Positions 8,362 to 16,070 of a stretch of 32,830 nucleotides of DNA are shown here, piece by piece. The translations under genes were made by a program, and so were the position numbers. The notes under the pieces were generated by a model that searched no databases, was not told where the DNA came from, and worked only from the letters and a program-made list of their open reading frames with translations. Source of the DNA: Actinomycetota bacterium. GTDB taxonomy: Bacteria > Actinomycetota > Coriobacteriia > Anaerosomatales > Anaerosomataceae. The stretch spans positions 1 to 32,830 of the forward strand of contig WSXY01000017.1 in NCBI GenBank assembly GCA_009773565.1, written 5' to 3'. Position 1 is the first letter of the stretch; each line of letters begins with the position of its first letter.

Positions 8362-9284
8362 GCGACACGTTGCACAACGATGTGCGTCCGGACAATGCGA
8401 CGGCGCCAGACGGAACGACCTTCTCGCGACGAAGCTTTCTCCAGGGAATAGGTGTCGCAGCCGGACTTGTAGCGGCCGGAGTCATCCCGGCCGTGCTCTC
8501 GGCCGCACCAACATCCGCCGAGGAAGCGACTGCTACAACGACAGCGGCGGTGCCCGGTGGCGGCGAGGATCCCATCGCGACGATCATCGAGGAGAACCGC
8601 GAACTCAACTACCCGGGCAAGCCGGTCTACTATGCTGACCTGGCCGGTCCCGAGAAGTGGGCGATGGTCATCGATACGAAAGCGTGTGTCGGCTGTCGGA
8701 AATGCGCCTTCGCGTGCGTGAAGGAGAACAACATCGGGCGCACGTCGGGCTTCACCTACATCCAGCTGCTTGAGATGGAGCCCGGGAAGTTGGATCTGGA
8801 TACGGCGGTTCTCGACTACGAGGAGGCCGGCAGACCGGACAAATGGTACCTGCCGGTCCAGTGCATGCAATGTGCGAACCCGCCCTGCGTCACCGGTTGT
8901 CCGGTCAAGGCCACCTGGAAAGAGCCCGACGGCATCGTCGTCGTCGACTACAACAAGTGCATCGGCTGTCGCAACTGCATGATCACGTGCCCGTACGGAG
9001 CGCGCCACTTCAACTGGGTGCACCCCGAGGTACCCGAGGCAGAGGTCAACCCCAAGGTCCCGCTTGCCGAGAAGGCGTGGACGCCCGAGAAGTGCACGTT
9101 CTGTGTGCAGAGAACGCGCAACGGCCAGACCACCGCGTGCGTTGAAGCGTGTCCGGTCGGGGCGAGGACCTTTGGAGACCTTAATGACCCGAACAGCGAC
9201 GTCTCGATTCTGCTCAAAACACGTCGCGTCTTCCGGCTTAAAGAAGAGCTCTCGACCGAACCGATGATCTGGTATGTGGGGTGA
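8358..9284 (+). CDS. Tat-exported ferredoxin subunit with four [4Fe-4S] clusters
   Basis: This 308-residue protein begins with a twin-arginine signal (SRRSFLQG at about 23-30, followed by a hydrophobic stretch to about 52), so it is folded in the cytoplasm and exported. Four cysteine groups follow: CVGCRKCAFAC, CMQCANPPCVTGC, CIGCRNCMITC and the split CTFC...CVEAC group. This is the arrangement of NrfC, DmsB and HybA-type subunits, each binding four [4Fe-4S] clusters. It carries electrons between the NrfD-type membrane subunit and cytochromes on the outer face. It overlaps both neighbours by a few bases, so the first three genes form a tight block. Function as an electron-transfer subunit is secure; no catalytic partner of the molybdopterin type is encoded nearby. 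Confidence 0.95.
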   Translation: MSDTLHNDVRPDNATAPDGTTFSRRSFLQGIGVAAGLVAAGVIPAVLSAAPTSAEEATATTTAAVPGGGEDPIATIIEENRELNYPGKPVYYADLAGPEKWAMVIDTKACVGCRKCAFACVKENNIGRTSGFTYIQLLEMEPGKLDLDTAVLDYEEAGRPDKWYLPVQCMQCANPPCVTGCPVKATWKEPDGIVVVDYNKCIGCRNCMITCPYGARHFNWVHPEVPEAEVNPKVPLAEKAWTPEKCTFCVQRTRNGQTTACVEACPVGARTFGDLNDPNSDVSILLKTRRVFRLKEELSTEPMIWYVG

Positions 9285-10552
9285 TGACGATGACTGAAGC
9301 TACGACCTCACAGCCCGGAATCAAGCGGTTCATCGGCATGGACTGGAACATCGGCGCACTCAAGAGCGCCGATCGTCGGTACTGGTCGTTCGTGGCCCTG
9401 CTCGGCATCCTGATCACGCTTGGTGTCATGGCGTGGATTCTCGTCATGACCAAGGGCGGAACCGTGATGGCCCAGCGGGATGGTTTCACATGGGGCATCT
9501 GGTTCGCGAACTACATGTTCTACGTCGGCCTCGCTGCCGGAGGTCTCGTGGTGTACGCGAGCGTGCACCTTTTCGGAGCCGAACAGTTCCGACCCCTGGC
9601 TCGCCTGGCCGTGCTCATGGCTGGTTGTCTGACGATGATAGCCGTGCTCGGTGACCTCACTGACCTGGTGCGGGTGTGGAGGATCTACTGGTTCGCGCTG
9701 ACGCCGAACCTCTCCGCGATCTTCGTCTACACGGGAAGCGCGGCCGGAATCTATATGGTCATCTGCTTCGTCGACCTCTGGATTCTGATCACCGGCAAGG
9801 GTGGCGAGAAGCTCGCGTACCGGATGACACTGATCGCTCTCCCATTGGCCATCTACCTTCACACGACGACAGCGTTCGTGCTCGCCCTCAACAAGTCTCG
9901 CGAGTTGTGGAGCACGGCGGTCATGGTGCCCATCTTCCTGACATCGGCCGTGGCCTCAGGCGTAGCACTCCTTCTGATAGTCGCGTACATCATGCAGCGG
10001 TTCCACGTACTCGAATTCAAGCCGAGCATGTTCCGGAGCCTGTCGACGCTGCTTGCGACCGTGATGATCTTCGACCTGTTCCTGCTTGTCGCCGAGATTG
10101 CCTTCGTCTACTGGCCTTCGTCCGCCAAGATCGGGCATACGCTGCGGTTCTCGGAGTTCCTGACCGGCCCGTACGCAGGGATCTTCCTGCCGGTCCTCAT
10201 ACTCGGAGGCACAGCCTTCGCGCTGCTTTCGCGGCGCAAGACGCGGCACATCCCCGCCGTGCAGGTCACTGCGTCCGCACTCTACGTCGTGGCGATCTTC
10301 TTCAAGCGCTACACCCTCATGTCGATGGGTTTTGCGATCGGTACGCTCGGGCAGCCGCAGGCGCCGTACTTTCCGAGTCTCGTCGAAGGGCTTCTCGCGC
10401 TGGGACTTCTCGCACTGGCGGTGCTCTTCGTGACGCTTGCTGCAAAGGTCCTGCCGTTGCGGGTTCCTGAACACGAGCACGGTGAAGAGGTCGGTGCGCC
10501 GCACGCCGTCGCGTCGGGAGATCCGGCTCTGGAGTCTGGGGCCGCGCTGTGA
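9281..10552 (+). CDS. NrfD/PsrC-type quinone-interacting membrane subunit
   Basis: A protein of about 420 residues with eight to ten hydrophobic helices starting near residue 28. The opening, with FTWGIWFANYMFYVGLAAGG at about 68-87, is typical of the NrfD/HybB/QrcD superfamily, which oxidises or reduces quinones and pairs with four-cluster ferredoxins. The C-terminal tail is soluble and Glu/His-rich. GTG 9281 overlaps the ferredoxin stop; ATG 9284 or ATG 9290 may be the real start, the last having GGGG at the best spacing. The next gene overlaps by four bases. With its neighbours it forms the quinone end of the pathway. Direction of electron flow cannot be read from sequence. Confidence 0.93.
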   Translation: MMTMTEATTSQPGIKRFIGMDWNIGALKSADRRYWSFVALLGILITLGVMAWILVMTKGGTVMAQRDGFTWGIWFANYMFYVGLAAGGLVVYASVHLFGAEQFRPLARLAVLMAGCLTMIAVLGDLTDLVRVWRIYWFALTPNLSAIFVYTGSAAGIYMVICFVDLWILITGKGGEKLAYRMTLIALPLAIYLHTTTAFVLALNKSRELWSTAVMVPIFLTSAVASGVALLLIVAYIMQRFHVLEFKPSMFRSLSTLLATVMIFDLFLLVAEIAFVYWPSSAKIGHTLRFSEFLTGPYAGIFLPVLILGGTAFALLSRRKTRHIPAVQVTASALYVVAIFFKRYTLMSMGFAIGTLGQPQAPYFPSLVEGLLALGLLALAVLFVTLAAKVLPLRVPEHEHGEEVGAPHAVASGDPALESGAAL

Positions 10553-11547
10553 GCACCGTCGTCCCGGGCAAGCGAAGCCGAATCATCGCGATCGCGGTCG
10601 TCGCAGTTGTTCTCATCGCAGTGACTGCAGTTGCGGTGGCGCTTATCGCCACCTCGCGGCCTGCATTCTTCGAGCGCTATCAGGGGTTGGAGCGGCGTCA
10701 CACGATGCTGGCGTCCTCCGGTCATTCGGCGGTCGAGTGCGTTGTCTGCCACACAGATCCGGCTGCGACGGTTGGCGCGAGCGCGGCGCGGGTTGGCGAG
10801 TTCTACGCCAGCCTGGTGTCCACGTCGACCGACCTGAGGTTCGTGAAGTTCTCGCCACCAACCAACAAGGCGTGCCTCAAATGCCATCTCTACGCGTGGA
10901 GTTCCGACGCGTCGAGAACCGCCGAAGTGCCGCATCCCGCGCATATGCGCGTGGCGAGCGAGACGCGCGCGTGCGTGTCATGTCACAAGTGGGTCGCGCA
11001 CGAGGAGGCCTACCAGGCGAAGCACAAGACGATGCCCTTGAGCGGCGTGTGCGTCTCGTTCGGGTGCCACGTCGGCACGGCGAAGCGCGACGAGTGCGGT
11101 TACTGCCACCATGCACTTGCGCAGGATCAGACCGCATGGAAGACCGGCCATCCGGATGCCGTGCGGTTGATCGGGCCGAACGCCTGCATGCAGTGCCACA
11201 AGCAGTCGCAGTGCAGCGAGTGCCACACCACCGGCAAGGCTACCGACCTGCCATCCAGCGTCCCGACCCTTGGCGTGTCCGTCGAGGCGCAGCACGTGAA
11301 GGCGACGTGGGTCTCGCAGCACGGCAGCGTGGCGCTCAAGAACGCGGCAGTGTGCATGAGTTGCCACATCTCGGATGGTGAATGCCTTGACTGTCACGCC
11401 CAAAGACCGACGTTCCACGGGCTGAAATCCACATGGCTGATGCAGCACCAGCCACTGGGGAAGAAAGCGGATCTCCCGCGCTGCCTGACGTGCCATGAGC
11501 AGAAGTGGTGCGACGAGTGCCACGATCAGTTCAAGGAGACGAGTTAG
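10549..11547 (+). CDS. Anchored undecahaem cytochrome c, tandem paralogue 1
   Basis: This 332-residue protein has one N-terminal membrane helix (about 11-34) and eleven haem motifs: ten CxxCH and one expanded CVSFGCH (CX4CH, 11050-11070). After the anchor comes a signature shared with the next two genes: an aromatic-RY segment, a Ser-x-His before the first haem, an (E/A)FY(A/S) segment, a PTN-like turn before the second haem, and a proline-His-x-AH segment before the third. It is therefore the first of three tandem duplicates. GTG 10549 overlaps the NrfD stop by four bases. It should be held at the outer membrane face and conduct electrons. No catalytic motif is seen. Confidence 0.92.
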   Translation: MSTVVPGKRSRIIAIAVVAVVLIAVTAVAVALIATSRPAFFERYQGLERRHTMLASSGHSAVECVVCHTDPAATVGASAARVGEFYASLVSTSTDLRFVKFSPPTNKACLKCHLYAWSSDASRTAEVPHPAHMRVASETRACVSCHKWVAHEEAYQAKHKTMPLSGVCVSFGCHVGTAKRDECGYCHHALAQDQTAWKTGHPDAVRLIGPNACMQCHKQSQCSECHTTGKATDLPSSVPTLGVSVEAQHVKATWVSQHGSVALKNAAVCMSCHISDGECLDCHAQRPTFHGLKSTWLMQHQPLGKKADLPRCLTCHEQKWCDECHDQFKETS

Positions 11548-12333
11548 GTGGCTCGACCCGGGCCGATATTCAGGAAGTGGGCGTTCATCGCCGCAGCGGC
11601 GATCGTCGTCGTGCTGCTGGTGCTGCCGGTCTTCTCCACGCTCCAGCCGGGCTACTACGAGCGGTATCCGTCGCTGCAGGGCCGCATGGCCAACTGGCGT
11701 ACCTCCACGCACACCAAGATGCGGTGCGCCGACTGCCACGTCGATCCCGGAGCACTCGGATTCGTTGTGTTCGCGGCGAAGTCGGTGCCCGCGTTCTATT
11801 CGCAGCTGGTATTCGGGCCGACTCCGACGAACCTGCTGGGCGTCCCGTCGTCGGCTGCGTGCGAGAAGTGCCACACCATCAATCGTCAGGTTTCGCCAAA
11901 CGGCGACTTACTCATTCCTCATCGTGCGCATATCGAGGTCCTCGGTCTTCGGTGCGCGGTCTGTCACAAGGACCTCGTGCATTCTGAGAACCCTCAGGGT
12001 TTCAACAAGCCGGTGATGGCCACGTGCATGACGTGTCACGACGGCAAGCAGGCGAAGAACGCGTGCATCAACTGCCACACCCGGAAAGAAGTCCCGGTCA
12101 CGCATAAGCAGCGCGATTGGCTCGACGTCCACGGCACCAGGACCGACACGGTCGAATGCGGCACGTGCCACAGCTACCAGCCCGATTACTGCAACACGAC
12201 GTGTCACAAGCAGCTCCCGCCGTCGCACGCCGGGAGCTTCAGGCAGACGCACCCGCTCCGCATCAAGGTCAGGGGTACCAAGGGCTGCGACTTCTGCCAC
12301 GGCGGCGAGACGTTCTGCAAGGAGTGTCACTGA
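11548..12333 (+). CDS. Anchored nonahaem cytochrome c, tandem paralogue 2
   Basis: This 261-residue protein has an N-terminal membrane helix (about 10-30) and nine haem motifs: eight CxxCH and one CNTTCH (CX3CH, 12190-12207). The last motif, CKECH, ends the protein, so the haem-ligating His is the C-terminal residue. The N-terminal half matches its two neighbours (YYERY after the anchor, STHTKMRCADCH, AFYSQLV, IPHRAH). GTG 11548 directly follows the preceding stop codon, and the next ATG overlaps its own stop by one base. Same predicted location and conductive role as the flanking paralogues. Confidence 0.92.
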   Translation: MARPGPIFRKWAFIAAAAIVVVLLVLPVFSTLQPGYYERYPSLQGRMANWRTSTHTKMRCADCHVDPGALGFVVFAAKSVPAFYSQLVFGPTPTNLLGVPSSAACEKCHTINRQVSPNGDLLIPHRAHIEVLGLRCAVCHKDLVHSENPQGFNKPVMATCMTCHDGKQAKNACINCHTRKEVPVTHKQRDWLDVHGTRTDTVECGTCHSYQPDYCNTTCHKQLPPSHAGSFRQTHPLRIKVRGTKGCDFCHGGETFCKECH

Positions 12334-13169
12334 TGGCGACGCGACTTCGCCCCACGCCCCGCACTCTGCGGATGTTGGTGCGCATCGGGATCGCTCTCGT
12401 TGCGATCGCCGCGCTTGTCGTGGCGCCGGTGCTCTATGCCTCGCAGCCGAGTTTCCTCGCGCGCTACTCGAACCTGAGCGCTCCCTATAAGGCGTGGACC
12501 ACATCGACGCACAAGGATGTGGCGTGCGAGTCCTGTCACGTTCCACCGACCGTTGTGGCCCGTGCCGCATTCTCGGCCAGGATGCTTGGCGAGTACTACC
12601 TCTCGCTCGTGTCATCTTCGCGAGAACTGGACGTGCTGAGGCCTCCCACGAATGCGTCGTGCCAGCCGTGTCACGCCGACCTCGTCAGCGTGTCTCCCTC
12701 CGGCGATCTCAAGATCCCGCATCGCGCTCACGTCGATGTGCTCAAGATGTCGTGCGTGGAATGCCACGACTATGCGGTCCACGAGAAGAACGCTAAGGGC
12801 ACGCACGTGCCGCCCATGACGGCGTGTCTCACCTGTCATGACGGTAAGCGGGCCAAGAGCGCGTGTACGACGTGCCATACCGCGAAGGCGGCCCCCGACA
12901 CACACAAGGCGACCGACTGGGTCGTTGTCCACCCGCTGCAGCAGACAGGTGGCGAGTGCGCTAAGTGTCACGCGTGGACGAAGAACTGGTGCGCCGACTG
13001 CCACTTCAGGCGACCCGCGTCGCATTCGACCGACTGGCGCAAGAAGCACGCGACGGCCGTCAAGGGTCGGCGAAACTGCGAGGCCTGTCATCCCGCGAGC
13101 TTCTGTGTCCGGTGCCATGGCGTCGTGCCGCAGTTGAACTACAACCCGGCCACGAAACTCGTCAAGTAG
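12333..13169 (+). CDS. Anchored nonahaem cytochrome c, tandem paralogue 3
   Basis: This 278-residue protein has an N-terminal membrane helix (about 15-35) and nine canonical CxxCH motifs. It is closest to the preceding gene: both share the PSGDL or PNGDL plus IPHRAH segment and a TCLTCHDGK or TCMTCHDGK-like fourth haem followed within ten residues by a fifth. The reading frame is open further upstream, but ATG 12333 overlapping the previous stop (TGATG) is the natural start and puts the anchor at the N-terminus. A 34-base gap separates it from the response-regulator gene. Confidence 0.92.
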   Translation: MATRLRPTPRTLRMLVRIGIALVAIAALVVAPVLYASQPSFLARYSNLSAPYKAWTTSTHKDVACESCHVPPTVVARAAFSARMLGEYYLSLVSSSRELDVLRPPTNASCQPCHADLVSVSPSGDLKIPHRAHVDVLKMSCVECHDYAVHEKNAKGTHVPPMTACLTCHDGKRAKSACTTCHTAKAAPDTHKATDWVVVHPLQQTGGECAKCHAWTKNWCADCHFRRPASHSTDWRKKHATAVKGRRNCEACHPASFCVRCHGVVPQLNYNPATKLVK

Positions 13170-13203
13170 ATGCGACCCGTCCGATGCAGAGCATGAGCGA
13201 CCG

Positions 13204-13890
13204 ATGAGCACGCAACGCATTCTTGTCGTGGACGACGAGGAGTCGATTCTCAAAGTCGTCGAGTACGCGCTGGTGCAAGAGGGCTACGAAGTCCAGACCG
13301 CGCGCGATGCGATCACCGCCGAGCCACTCATCGCTCGCTATGCGCCGGCGCTCGTTATCCTCGACGTCATGCTTCCGGGGAAATCGGGACTTGAGATCGC
13401 GCGTGATCTGCGCGCCAGATCGGACATCCCGATCCTGATGCTGTCGGCCCGCACCGAGGAGGTCGACCGCATCCTCGGCCTGGAGTTTGGCGCCGACGAC
13501 TACGTCACGAAGCCGTTCTCGCCCCGCGAGCTCGTCAGTCGGGTGAAGGCTGTTCTTCGTCGGGCGGGCGGCTGCGCGGACGAGAGTGCGATCATCACCG
13601 TCGGCGATCTGCACGTGAACACGCTCTCCAGGTCGGTCGTACTCGGTGAAGCGCCCGTTGCACTCACGCGCACCGAGTACGACATCCTGCTCTTCTTGAT
13701 CAGGCACCCCGGCACAGCGTTTTCTCGGATGGCGATACTCGACGCGCTTTCCGATGTCGCGCCCATCGGTGATGAACGGGCAATTGACGTCCACATCCAC
13801 AACATCCGGGAGAAGCTGGAGCCTGACCCGAAGAATCCGACGTATATCCTCACGGTTCGCGGCTTTGGCTACCGGCTGAGGGAGTCGTAG
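13204..13890 (+). CDS. PhoB/OmpR-type response regulator inside the cytochrome operon
   Basis: This 228-residue protein has a receiver domain (1-118) with Asp10/Asp11, phospho-acceptor Asp54, Ser81 and Lys103, then a winged-helix DNA-binding domain (about 130-226) ending in the typical TVRGFGYRLRES. No kinase gene lies beside it in the operon. Its sequence is strikingly close to the regulator encoded at 17504-18187 on the other strand, including a long identical run covering EVDRILGLEFGADDYVTKPF and the DVHIHN recognition-helix region. The two may answer the same kinase or bind the same DNA. It lies between two cytochrome genes and 3 bases before the next start, so it probably controls its own operon. 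Confidence 0.95.
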   Translation: MSTQRILVVDDEESILKVVEYALVQEGYEVQTARDAITAEPLIARYAPALVILDVMLPGKSGLEIARDLRARSDIPILMLSARTEEVDRILGLEFGADDYVTKPFSPRELVSRVKAVLRRAGGCADESAIITVGDLHVNTLSRSVVLGEAPVALTRTEYDILLFLIRHPGTAFSRMAILDALSDVAPIGDERAIDVHIHNIREKLEPDPKNPTYILTVRGFGYRLRES

Positions 13891-13893
13891 GCC

Positions 13894-14862
13894 GTGGCGA
13901 GCGAGCGCAGGCGGTGGATCTTGCTTCTTGCGGCTGTGGCACTGCTTGCGGTCGTCTCCCTAGCCGCATTGGCAACGTCTGATTCAGTGGTAAGCCCGAC
14001 TCGCGCCTGGTCCGCATGGGCATGGCGGCTGCGCTACCGGGTGCTCCCCGTCGAGGACCGCAGTGTGCTTGCCGCGCTGCACCGAGATGCTTCGGCCGGA
14101 TCGCGCGGTCAGTGCGTCGCCTGTCACGGAGACCGGGCGCAATCAAACCTGCCGGTGCACCGCATCCATTTGCAGAGTGAGCTTCTCATGAGCTTGGCGT
14201 GTCCCGACTGCCATCAGCATGTCGATCTCGGATCGCGGACAAGCACGACGGCAGTCACGTGGGTTGACGTCGGATTCTGTCGCGAGTGCCATTCTGCGTT
14301 TCCTGCCGCGCCGCCAGGAGCTGATGGCCACGCTGGAGGGCTCGACTCGGATTGCGCCGGTTGTCATGTGGGCGCCCGAGCGGCCACGCACGCGCAACCC
14401 TACCTGCCGCGCGAGATCCCGGCGCCGGAGTGTAAGGGTTGTCATGGCGCGCGGGTGCTGCCGTGGACTCCTCGTCACGAGCAGGACGGGTGGCTCTCGG
14501 TTCACGGCACAGAGGCGCTTGGGGCAGGATCAGAGCGGTGTTTCGAATGCCACGACTTCGGGCTCAAGTTCTGCGATGAGTGCCACGCGAAGAAGCCGCC
14601 ATCGCACAGCCCGGTCGAGCAATGGCGGGCCAGCCACCCGGACAAGGCTCGTGCCGACACGCGGGTTTGCTATACGTGTCACAAGACCGGCTTCTGCAAG
14701 GGGTGCCACATCAACCATGAGGCTGGCTGGCTGAGCAAGCACCCGGCTTTCGTTGCGGAGCGGGGGACAGTGAGCTGTTCGGAGTGTCACAGCCAGTCCT
14801 CGTGCTCCTACTGCCATACGGCGGCCCTGGCGGGCTCGCCGCAGCCGACGGTCGCGCCGTAG
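13894..14862 (+). CDS. Anchored undecahaem cytochrome c
   Basis: This 322-residue protein has an N-terminal membrane helix (about 8-26) and eleven CxxCH motifs. Its N-terminal region does not carry the shared signature of the three tandem paralogues upstream, but its second half (KFCDECHAKKPPSHS, then WRASHP) resembles their C-terminal halves, for example WCADCHFRRPASHS in the 9-haem protein at 12333. It may be a distant member or a fusion of a different N-terminus to a common core. The GTG start follows the regulator stop by 3 bases. It is predicted to lie on the outer face and conduct electrons; no catalytic residues are recognised. Confidence 0.92.
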   Translation: MASERRRWILLLAAVALLAVVSLAALATSDSVVSPTRAWSAWAWRLRYRVLPVEDRSVLAALHRDASAGSRGQCVACHGDRAQSNLPVHRIHLQSELLMSLACPDCHQHVDLGSRTSTTAVTWVDVGFCRECHSAFPAAPPGADGHAGGLDSDCAGCHVGARAATHAQPYLPREIPAPECKGCHGARVLPWTPRHEQDGWLSVHGTEALGAGSERCFECHDFGLKFCDECHAKKPPSHSPVEQWRASHPDKARADTRVCYTCHKTGFCKGCHINHEAGWLSKHPAFVAERGTVSCSECHSQSSCSYCHTAALAGSPQPTVAP

Positions 14863-14992
14863 AGGTCGGCTCGGCTTCACACAACTCTAACAAGAGGGAA
14901 ACGCTCTACGAACCCGCGGCCTCTCTCATCGGCGAATACTCACCTTGTGAGGTCGAACGCCGGAAGGCGTCCCTGCATGGAAGGTGAGAGAG

Positions 14993-15583
14993 ATGACTGA
15001 AGTATTCATGGCGCTACTCATGCTCGTCGGCCCGATCGCGTTGCTGTTCTTGCTCATCCTGGTCCCCGTCGCATTCGGCATCATGGCCTACGATGTGATC
15101 GCCTCCCGGAAGAGCGAGGTCGCGACGGCTGTTGACCCGAAGGTCGCCTGGGATCGCTCGCAGGAAGCCGCCGAGAGCCGCATCTACCTTGAGCGCGGAG
15201 TTGCGCGCGCGTTTGTTATCGGCGGCGGGTTGTTCTGGGCGATTGCGGCATTCGCAGGTCTCTACTCGTTCCAGGATGCCGGTGGGATGCGGGCGTTCCT
15301 CGTTGCAGGAATCCCGCTCCTTGCGACGATCGTGACCCTTATCGTCGGGTGGTACTGGGAGCGGATCGCTGCGATCATGCTGGCGGTCGCGTCTCTCGGC
15401 GCCGTCTACTACGGACTCTCCGTTCAGTTCGACGTTGGCGTGTGGCTCCTCGTCACGCTCACGCTGATCGGCCCCATGATGACCGCCGCGGTGCTCTTCT
15501 GGCTGGCTCGCAGGGAGTACGAGGCACTCGAGTTCCGCCTGGCGCATCCCGAACTCGCGCCCGTGCGCGTAGCGGTTCAGTAG
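14993..15583 (+). CDS. Small multi-helix membrane protein, paralogue A
   Basis: This 196-residue protein has about five hydrophobic segments: one at 3-30, then four in residues 65-180. I do not recognise a named family. The part from about residue 62 (ERGVARAFVIGGGLFW) to the end aligns along its whole length with the protein encoded on the opposite strand at 15639-16070, sharing FW, LATIVTLIVGW(Y/K)(W/Y)ER and GVWLL segments. ATG 14993 has AAGGTGAG just upstream. It is 130 bases after the last cytochrome gene and is closed by a terminator. It may be a membrane subunit of the cytochrome system, but that rests only on context. Confidence 0.78.
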   Translation: MTEVFMALLMLVGPIALLFLLILVPVAFGIMAYDVIASRKSEVATAVDPKVAWDRSQEAAESRIYLERGVARAFVIGGGLFWAIAAFAGLYSFQDAGGMRAFLVAGIPLLATIVTLIVGWYWERIAAIMLAVASLGAVYYGLSVQFDVGVWLLVTLTLIGPMMTAAVLFWLARREYEALEFRLAHPELAPVRVAVQ

Positions 15584-15611
15584 CGAACAGCGCTCTCAGA
15601 AGCACTTACGG

Positions 15612-15640
15612 GGAGGGTCGGCGATTGCCGGCCCCCCTTT
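15612..15640. terminator. Terminator between the convergent operons
   Basis: A hairpin with arms 15612-15622 and 15627-15637 and loop GATT. It has ten pairs including one G-T and a single A-C mismatch, followed by TTT on the plus strand. It ends the cytochrome operon and may also act on the minus-strand operon. Confidence 0.75.
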
Positions 15641-16070
15641 AGGTTGCTGCGCCGGTGCGCTCCGGGAGCGATTCTGTTCGCACGGAGCGTCGCAACTCCG
15701 CGCGCTCGGCGAGCAGGAACAGGATTCCCGCGAGCGCCATCGGGGCGATGAGCAAGCACACCATGAGTAACCAGACGCCGGTCTCCCAGTTGTACAGCAA
15801 TCCCCAGATAGGCACGGCGGCGGATGCCCCGAAGAGCAGCACAGCAGCGAGGCGCTCGTACTTCCACCCGATGACGAGTGTCAGCAGCGTAGCGAGAAAC
15901 GGCCAGATCGCCGTCTTGACCGACGCCACGATACCGACGTCGCCAAAGGCCATGGGTCCCGCGAACGTCGCCGCTACCCAGAACACGCCGCCGAGGATGA
16001 CGAAGCCGCGCGCGAACAGGCGCTCCACGAATTCGAGCTCGCTCTGTCGGCTGGACGCGTCGTCGCTCAT
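15639..16070 (-). CDS. Small four-helix membrane protein, paralogue B
   Basis: This 143-residue protein has four hydrophobic helices (about 22-40, 50-68, 72-90 and 95-118) with a charged C-terminal tail. It is homologous to paralogue A at 14993-15583 but lacks that protein's first helix and linker. Its ATG overlaps the kinase stop by four bases, so it is translated as the third gene of the regulator-kinase operon. The position suggests a membrane partner of the sensor kinase, or a second copy of a cytochrome-complex subunit. Function is unknown. Confidence 0.8.
   Translation of the reverse strand: MSDDASSRQSELEFVERLFARGFVILGGVFWVAATFAGPMAFGDVGIVASVKTAIWPFLATLLTLVIGWKYERLAAVLLFGASAAVPIWGLLYNWETGVWLLMVCLLIAPMALAGILFLLAERAELRRSVRTESLPERTGAAT

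Noticed and set aside
8142-9023. Long minus-strand open frame opposite the ferredoxin gene
   Set aside because: It is the antisense of a gene with clear Tat and iron-sulfur motifs, and its translation has the Arg/Asp/His-rich look of shadow frames in high-GC DNA.
10978-11874. 298-codon minus-strand open frame across two cytochrome genes
   Set aside because: The plus strand encodes ordered CxxCH motifs throughout; the minus frame has no domain, ribosome site or context.
12117-12332. Upstream extension of the third tandem cytochrome
   Set aside because: It overlaps the end of the previous cytochrome gene in another frame and would bury the membrane anchor; the start at 12333 fits the operon's overlap pattern.
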